Shown here in pieces: positions 58,471 to 64,000 of a DNA stretch of 64,000 nucleotides. Each line of letters opens with the position of its first letter. The first letter of the stretch is position 1. Source of the DNA: Porogramme epimiltina (Eukaryota; Basidiomycota; Agaricomycetes; Polyporales; Polyporaceae); NCBI GenBank assembly GCA_900155495.1, contig FTLJ01000739.1, forward strand, positions 1 through 64,000, in the 5' to 3' direction. The notes beneath the pieces were generated by a model. The model ran no database searches. It had not been told where the DNA came from and saw only the letters and a list, made by a program, of their open reading frames with translations. A program made the position numbers and the translations under genes.

Positions 58471-59374
58471 AACTTGAAAGGGAGTTGCCGAAAGTATGGT
58501 GTTACTCTGTTGCAGTGTATCAGTCTCGTTTGTAGATCAGGTTAAGCTTACAATGATTTGGTAACTTTGGTAGGGGAAACGCGTTATTAGGTTCCACTGG
58601 CTCGTGGACATGTCGACAGAGTCCACTTCGACCAGTCCAGACTAAGTCAAGACGCTAGGCGCTTATATTCCCACCCCGATTGTCCATATTAGAACTCAGA
58701 TTCACGGAGATCAAACTCAGATATCTCCAATGCCGTCACTCGGGGCAATGTAGGCCTATCTTCCTTTGTACCTCACCAATCGCATATGTGCCGATAGCAT
58801 GCTTTTGACCACTCAGAGATGTTGGTGAGTGGGGAGGGGGGTGTATGAATTAGTGACAGCACCCTCGAGTGTCGTACTGGTAAACCCAGCGATTGTGCTA
58901 GGGAATGGAAGCCCGAGAAGGTTGCTCGATCGCGGGATCCACACTTAATGGGCCTAGTTGGTGACCGGTGAGTTGTGCTAACCTCGCCGCTCATTCTTCT
59001 CCGCTCACTGCCTCAGTACGTTGTCACCATTTTATCAGTCCTATCGGTCTCTTCAGACAAGAACGCGTGTCATGTGGCCGCAGCCTATGGTCATCCGCGA
59101 CCTCCTCTATTCACATCCCCCTCCTTCGTTACTCACGCTGTCCACTCACCACATTTCCTCGCCACATCAGCCTAAGCCAGTCCTACGTCCGAACAGAGCG
59201 CCGCTGTCCTCGAAGCTGATCCCGTCATCCCGAGAACCATGCGTCCCCCCGTCGCACCCGAAGTCCCCGGGTCGATCGAGGGATAGTATAAATAACAGCG
59301 CCGCTCGGCACACATCTTGCATCCGCTTTTTCAGCACCGTCTCGTATCTTCCACCCACAAGAGCACTGTCGGCG
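58471..59374. other. Intergenic between GST copy 10 and the methyltransferase
   Basis: 900 bp. A plus-strand frame from 59021 runs into exon 1 of the methyltransferase but its upstream part is not protein-like. The sequence has CT-rich stretches near the right end, typical of leaders. Confidence 0.45.
59287..59293 (+). promoter_or_regulatory. TATA-like box of the AusD-like methyltransferase
   Basis: TATAAAT lies 82 bp upstream of the ATG at 59375 with no other start codon between. Plausible core promoter. Confidence 0.5.
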
Positions 59375-60586
59375 ATGTCTGAGACATATCGCCCTGGTTG
59401 GGACAAGCCCCTTGACCAGTCGCTTTACGCGCCTGGCGAGGAAGAGAAGGCATTCATGAAGGCGACGACCGGTATTCAAGGCGACGAGGAGCTAAAGGAA
59501 CATATCCTTGCAGCGCAAGCAAATGCATTTGCGGTGCGTGCATATCTCTGCGAGCGATAGACTGCTCTCTGACTTGAGAATATAGCTGTACAAGTATCCA
59601 TGCATCCGGATGTTCGAATTCATGAGGTGCGTGCCAGCATCCTCAGATGTACGCGTGACCTTCTAACGGGACCAATATCCATCATCTTCTCCACCTTCGG
59701 GTTCTCGCGCGCTCCAGGCTTAAGATAGCACGCCTCCCGGCATACCCTCAGTTCCTCCAGTTGGGGAAGGAGCGCGAGAGTGCCCTCTTCCTTGATATGG
59801 GATGCTGCTGTAAGTCACCTTCCTCCACGAACTTCGGTTTCCTTTGATGTTGATGGCCGTTGTCCTTCCTGCGCAGTTGGAAACGATGTTCGCAAGGCCG
59901 TGCTCGACGGCTGGCCGGCACAGAACGCAATTGCCTCTGACCTCAGCGGCAGTGAGTGTCCTTCGCGATCTCACCAACACCTAACCAGCCCGTAAACCGC
60001 GCCCACTGACTCATCTTTCTTCGCACCCCTCGTAATCGTAGAACTATGGGATGCCGGGCACGAGCTCTTCCGCTCCACACCTGCCTCATTCTCGGTCCCC
60101 TTCATCGAGGGTGACATTCTCAACCCCACCTTCCTCGCGCCTGCCCCTCTCCTGCCCACCTCCGCCTCCCCGCTCCCCGGCGCTGCCCCGGCGCTCTCGT
60201 CCGTCACGGCTCTGACCGAACTGCGCGGTCGCCTTTCCGCCATCTTCCTCGGCGCCTTCTTCCATCTTTTCACGTTCGAGAAGCAGACCGAGGTCGCGCG
60301 GCTCCTCGCGGGGCTGCTCTCACCCGAGCCGGGCTCGATGCTATTCGGTGTGCAGGGCGGGCGCGCTGAGAAGGGCCTCTGGTGCCCCGCTCCCGGCACG
60401 CGGATGAACTGTCACTCCCCCGCGAGCTGGGCGGAAATGTGGGAGGCGCTCTTCGCGGAGGTGGGCGCGAAGTGCGAGGTGAAGGCGCGTCTACGGAAGG
60501 AAATCGGCGGTATCAGCATGTTTGGGACTTACCCAGACAACACCGAGCATTACCACGTCCTGGAGTGGTCTGTTACCCGGGTGTAG
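59375..60586 (+). CDS. SAM-dependent methyltransferase, AusD/Trt5-like (natural-product type)
   Basis: Methyltransferase of the kind found in fungal meroterpenoid and other natural-product clusters; it would methylate a carboxyl or hydroxyl of a small molecule. Start MSETYRPGWDKPLDQSLYAP. Exon pieces give HILAAQANAFAL, YKYPCIRMFEFMRLKIARLP, YPQFLQLGKERESALFLDMG and CCFGNDVRKAVLDGWPAQ (motif I region across an intron). These are followed by NAIASDLSG (acidic loop) and KLWDAGHELFRSTPASFSVP, then FIEGDIL. A Pro/Ala-rich loop precedes LRGRLSAIFLGAFFHLFTFE. The end is GISMFGTYPDNTEHYHVLEW and TRV with TAG at 60584-60586. It lies between GST copies 10 and 11. The family match is good; the substrate is unknown, and no synthase gene is in the window. 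Confidence 0.86.
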
Positions 60587-61049
60587 AGGCGTGAGGGGGT
60601 AGGCTTATAGCACGCTGTTGCTGGAGACGGATTATACTCAGACACATGTACACATAGCTCGGCTGGTGGCACCGATTCGGACAATATTGTTTTCTGTATG
60701 TGACTTCATAGGTGGCCAAATTAGCCCTTTGTGCAGAACCCTCTTGTCGCTCGATCATACTTGTGACGACCTAGGGACCGATAGTCGGCTGCCTTAGTGC
60801 GGAGCAACATTCCCCAACATCCTCGCCCACCCTACTTACCCAATCGCGAGCGGTAGGGGTTTTCGACCGAGCGTGCCGCCACTGCTCGCGGTGTTGATCG
60901 ATCGCGGGCTCTAGGAGGACGCGCGGCCACCCTTCACTCGCGACGCGCGTCCCCTCCACATACCAAGTACATGAGTCATTGCCCCATGCTGGAAACTTAA
61001 ATGCGCACCGCGATATCGGTTCAGTACTCCCACTCGAGCACCACAACCA
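60587..61049. promoter_or_regulatory. Promoter region of GST copy 11
   Basis: 463 bp with no gene supported. The sequence ctcgagcaccacaacc directly before the ATG is the leader end. No good TATA box seen. Confidence 0.4.
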
Positions 61050-61898
61050 TGGAGCCCATTCTTTTCTACGACTTCCCAAGCCGCGAGATTGGCGCATGGA
61101 ACCCCCAAACTTGGAAGACGCGGTAAGCTCTCCTCCCGGTCCCAACGATTTCTCATTGTCATTCAATTGAGGTCATGTCTTAGGTACACGCTCAACATCA
61201 AGGCCATCCCCTACAAGACAATCTGGGTGGAATACCCGGACGTTGAGGCCCTGTGTCAGAAGATCGGCGCCGCGCCCACCGGCATGCGCGCGTCTGACCC
61301 CTCCAAACCGCTCTACACCCTCCCGGCGATCTACGACCCAAACACCCGGCGCGCGCTGTCGGACTCGGCGGCGATCGTGCGCTACCTCGACGCGACATAC
61401 CCAGAGATGGGCCCGACGCTCGTCCCGCCCGCGCTCGACGCGCTGCTCGCCGCATTCCACGCTGCGTTCCTTGGCGCGACATTCGGTGCAGGCCACTTCG
61501 GGCCCCTCGTGCTCCTCCCCGCGTGCACGGCGCTCAACTCAACCAGCGCCGCGTACTTCCGGCGCACGCGCGAGCTCGCGGCTGGCCCGCTTGAGGCTCT
61601 CGCACCGCCGGGCAGCGAGAAGCGTGCGGAGCACTGGCGCGGGGCGGAGGCGGCGTTCGGGGCGGTCGCGCGATGGCTCGAGGCAGGCGCGGATGGCAAA
61701 GAGAGGCTACTCTTTGGGGGTGGGGAGATCTGCTTTGCGGACGTGACGGTTGCGGCGTTCTTGAAGTGCCTAGAAAAGCTGTTGACACCTGCGGAGTGGG
61801 AGGGCGTTCTGTCGTGGAACGACGGGCGGTGGGCGAAGTTCTTGAGCGTGTTCAAGAGCTATCAGGAGGAGGACTCCGGAAGCCTCGTGGACCTGTGA
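61050..61898 (+). CDS. Glutathione transferase copy 11 (WNPQTWK subtype)
   Basis: Intact: MEPILFYDFPSREIGAWNPQ, TWKTR, intron, YTLNIKAIPYKTIWVEYPD, CQKIGAAPTGMRASDPSK, LYTLPAIYDPNTRRALSDSA, IVRYLDATYPEMGPTLVPP. The helical part has FGAGHFGPLVLLPACTAL, LLFGGGEICFADVTVAAFLK and SYQEEDSGSLVDL. It shares the MEPILF.DFPSREIGAWNPQ exon with copy 4 on the opposite strand 37 kb away, and also the CxKK-to-CQK change and the LLFGG loop start. Unlike copy 4 it has no Gly/Ala expansion. Confidence 0.93.
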   Translation, partial: WSPFFSTTSQAARLAHGTPKLGRRGKLSSRSQRFLIVIQLRSCLRYTLNIKAIPYKTIWVEYPDVEALCQKIGAAPTGMRASDPSKPLYTLPAIYDPNTRRALSDSAAIVRYLDATYPEMGPTLVPPALDALLAAFHAAFLGATFGAGHFGPLVLLPACTALNSTSAAYFRRTRELAAGPLEALAPPGSEKRAEHWRGAEAAFGAVARWLEAGADGKERLLFGGGEICFADVTVAAFLKCLEKLLTPAEWEGVLSWNDGRWAKFLSVFKSYQEEDSGSLVDL

Positions 61899-64000
61899 CT
61901 TCACGAGGGTGGTCAGAATGTATCACTAGTACGAGGGGCATTTGACACGCCCTCACCAATATGGGGCTGTGCGGATCGATTGGCACGCTGAGGTGGCGTG
62001 CCGCAGTTGTTTGAAACTTTCGGACTATCGAGTCCCAGGGCCCAAACCACACTGGCTATTGAGTCTCTGGCAGATGTCGTAAACCAAGCAGGAGGGCTGC
62101 GGCCAATGTGATCTCGGCCAACGTGAGAGCGGCGCGGCACCCAGCTCTAATAGGCGCAGGGATCTCGACATATCTAATTTCTGTAGCTAGAGCCAATAGT
62201 CGGGCTTTACAGCCGAAATTGTGTTCTACGACTTCTGAAGTCCCTTTGGAACATGGTGACGATGATTCTGGAGTGCACCGTAAATTTTCTAATGCGTCCA
62301 CATTACTGCAGCTAGTTCACTCACATCGATCTGGGCAGGGTCTTCCCTCAACATCAAAGGCACCTGGTAGAACGTCGCGTAGACAGAACCTTCCGTCATG
62401 CCATAAACTTGTTGCGAATTGAAGAAGGCCGGTAGAGCTTGATCATTTACCGCCCTCGACATCCGGCCGCAAGCGGACATCACTTCGTCAAGACGCCATC
62501 TGACAAGTCCTTGGACGTGTAAGAACCATCTCCCTGCGCGCTCCGCGTCCGACATTCCAGCACGCATTCACGGCTGCAATGTCGGGCGGAGCTACCCCCT
62601 AGCGAACTTCCCCTGACTGCGTCCGCTGCGAAACCCGGTCCGAGAGTACGGCGGTCCTTACTACGCAAAATGCAATGTTGCTTGGCCAGTCTTCTTGAGC
62701 CAGCGGTGGGGGTCACTATAGCCGTTGGTCCCGTGAAGGGCGACTGGATGACTCTGGTCGGCGGCTTCCCCAGGTGGCTTCCAGCAGTGGCTGAAGCCCG
62801 GGCAGAGAGGCTAGTTGGGCAGTATGGGTGAGAGCAGTATTCGCGAGATTGTGTTATTGTTATCATTGGATGTTTTAATAAAAAAAACTCAGCGGCATGA
62901 GAAGTGTGCACGATGGTCTGCAGAGATGGCTGGAGGGTTTAGCAGCTCTCTGGGCCTGGCGAATCCAATATGTGGAGTATATCAGCGCACCGATGGTGTG
63001 AACTCGGTGTCGAAACTACTAGGGGAAATTAGATGACATGAAACATACCGCCATTCCTCACAATCCCAGTGTAGAGCAGGATGCCCCAATTGCCCCTACT
63101 TGAAACCCCGAGGTTACCGAGCAGCGAGCCGTCAGGCGCGCTCTGTTTGCAGAATTCGGGTGTTGAGTTCGGCGTTTGGTTACTGAGAGTATAGGAAATT
63201 GTAGCTGAGTGGTAGCGGTGCAAACCTGAAGAGGGTTTTGTCAAGACACTGTCCGACGGGAGATTTATTCCGTCCCGTCGTGTGCAAGTTGGCCAGCAAC
63301 AGTGCTCCTCTGCGACGCGTGACCAAGTGCACAAAATCACGTGCACCTGTGGGGGCTTTGTAAGCGCTCAGGTCCACCAACTCGGCGGCATTAGTTTCCG
63401 ACTCCTGATTTTCAGAACTCATGGCAAAGCCACCACCATATGCAGCCTTTTCGTCTCACAGACTCTTCCTAGTGTCCGTATACCGTGGAAGAAGGTCATG
63501 CATCTATTGTCAGCGAAGCCACCGACGGAATCGTCCCCGGTGTAATCGGTGTAAACCCCATAAACCAAGACGACCTGAGCCTGACTGTGGCGGTCAAGTG
63601 AACGTGTATCGGCGCCGTCGGGCCTACGTGTAGTCATCGGCGATAATAGTGAGATCTGAGTTAGTTGGTTCCGGCCCATGGAGCGTACCGTTTATGACTC
63701 ATGAAAACTTCTTAGGATATTTACGTCTCCCCGACCCGTGTCATCTCAGCCAAGAATCTCCGACACAGCCCACGCCAGCAACAAGAGGCGGGATGATGCT
63801 GCACACCAATCTGGTCAGGGTACAGGCGGCTGTGTGTCTGGTTTTTGCTCTAGTCACTCAGCGTAGAAACATATGGACACTTCTAGAGTGCCGCGGAGTT
63901 CAGGGCTTGCGCCATCCGAAGGGTGGTATCTTCCTAGTTCAGTAGAAGCTTCCAGCGCCGAGGCGCTTCATCGGACCCGTATACATCGACATTAGGGGCT
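61899..64000. other. Right edge, no supported gene
   Basis: Minus-strand frames of 80-105 codons occur at 62056-62301, 62289-62567, 63029-63346, 63180-63422 and 63419-63679. Some look protein-like (MSSENQESETNAAELVDLSA and RDFVHLVTRRRGALLLANL), and a gene with short exons on the minus strand is possible. I could not join them in frame or recognise a family. AT-rich patch with an aataaaaaaaact run at about 62877-62889. Confidence 0.4.

Noticed and set aside
62289..62567. YGMTEG motif as an AMP-binding enzyme
   Set aside because: Only this short match; no other adenylation motifs before or after, so chance is more likely.
1..64000. CRISPR array, bacterial operon signals, integrase or transposon ends
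   Set aside because: The DNA is eukaryotic with spliced genes; no regularly spaced repeats, reverse transcriptase or transposase reading frames, or long terminal repeats were seen.

Overview
The window is nuclear DNA of a filamentous basidiomycete. It is most likely an Agaricomycete of wood-decay type, which I infer rather than prove. The genes are GC-rich and cut by many GT..AG introns of about 50-60 bp. Two seven-helix membrane families typical of Agaricomycetes (DUF6533 and DUF6534) are present, and there is a large expansion of one fungal glutathione transferase class. All coordinates come from reading splice signals and family patterns by eye, so exon borders are approximate unless given exactly.

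Layout, left to right. 1.7-3.5 kb: DUF6534 membrane protein (-). 4.2-7.9 kb: one long YEATS-domain gene (-), which looks like two separate genes until the intron next to position 5550 is recognised. 8.3-10.0 kb: FEN1/RAD27 flap endonuclease (+). 10.2-12.3 kb: NOP12-like nucleolar RNA-binding protein (-). 14.0 kb: small secreted KRE9/KNH1-like protein (+). 15.8-18.8 kb: kinesin (+). 19.0 kb: GNAT acetyltransferase (-). 20.0-24.5 kb: left glutathione transferase (GST) array, four copies, all minus. 25.7-27.1 kb: SAM methyltransferase (-). 27.5-28.9 kb: HIT-family protein (+). 29.1-33.8 kb: DDB1 (-). 34.3-36.2 kb: DUF6533 protein (-). 38.0-39.0 kb: POLE4/Dpb3-like histone-fold protein (-). 39.5-43.0 kb: VNX1-like cation/H+ exchanger (-). 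43.7-45.8 kb: conserved protein of unknown function (-). 46.3-48.0 kb: ERG24 sterol C14 reductase (+). 48.9-50.7 kb: FAD monooxygenase (+). 51.2-61.9 kb: right GST array, seven copies, all plus, with an AusD/Trt5-like methyltransferase before the last copy.

The most notable content is the GST family. Eleven copies lie in two arrays that point away from each other and flank about 27 kb of mostly housekeeping genes. All eleven share one phase-2 intron at the same place. They form two subtypes, distinguished at the start of the GSH-binding domain (WSPNTWK versus WNPNTWK type). The closest relatives of several left copies lie in the right array (GST4 with GST11, GST2 with GST7). Two copies carry clear coding lesions: GST3 has a one-base slip in a run of eight G, and GST6 has a 7-bp tandem duplication that creates a stop. 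The right array also holds a flavin monooxygenase and a small-molecule methyltransferase. That suggests, but does not prove, a locus for detoxifying or modifying aromatic or terpenoid compounds.

The ends of the window (1-1.7 kb and 62-64 kb) and several gaps of 0.5-1.8 kb contain no gene I can support.
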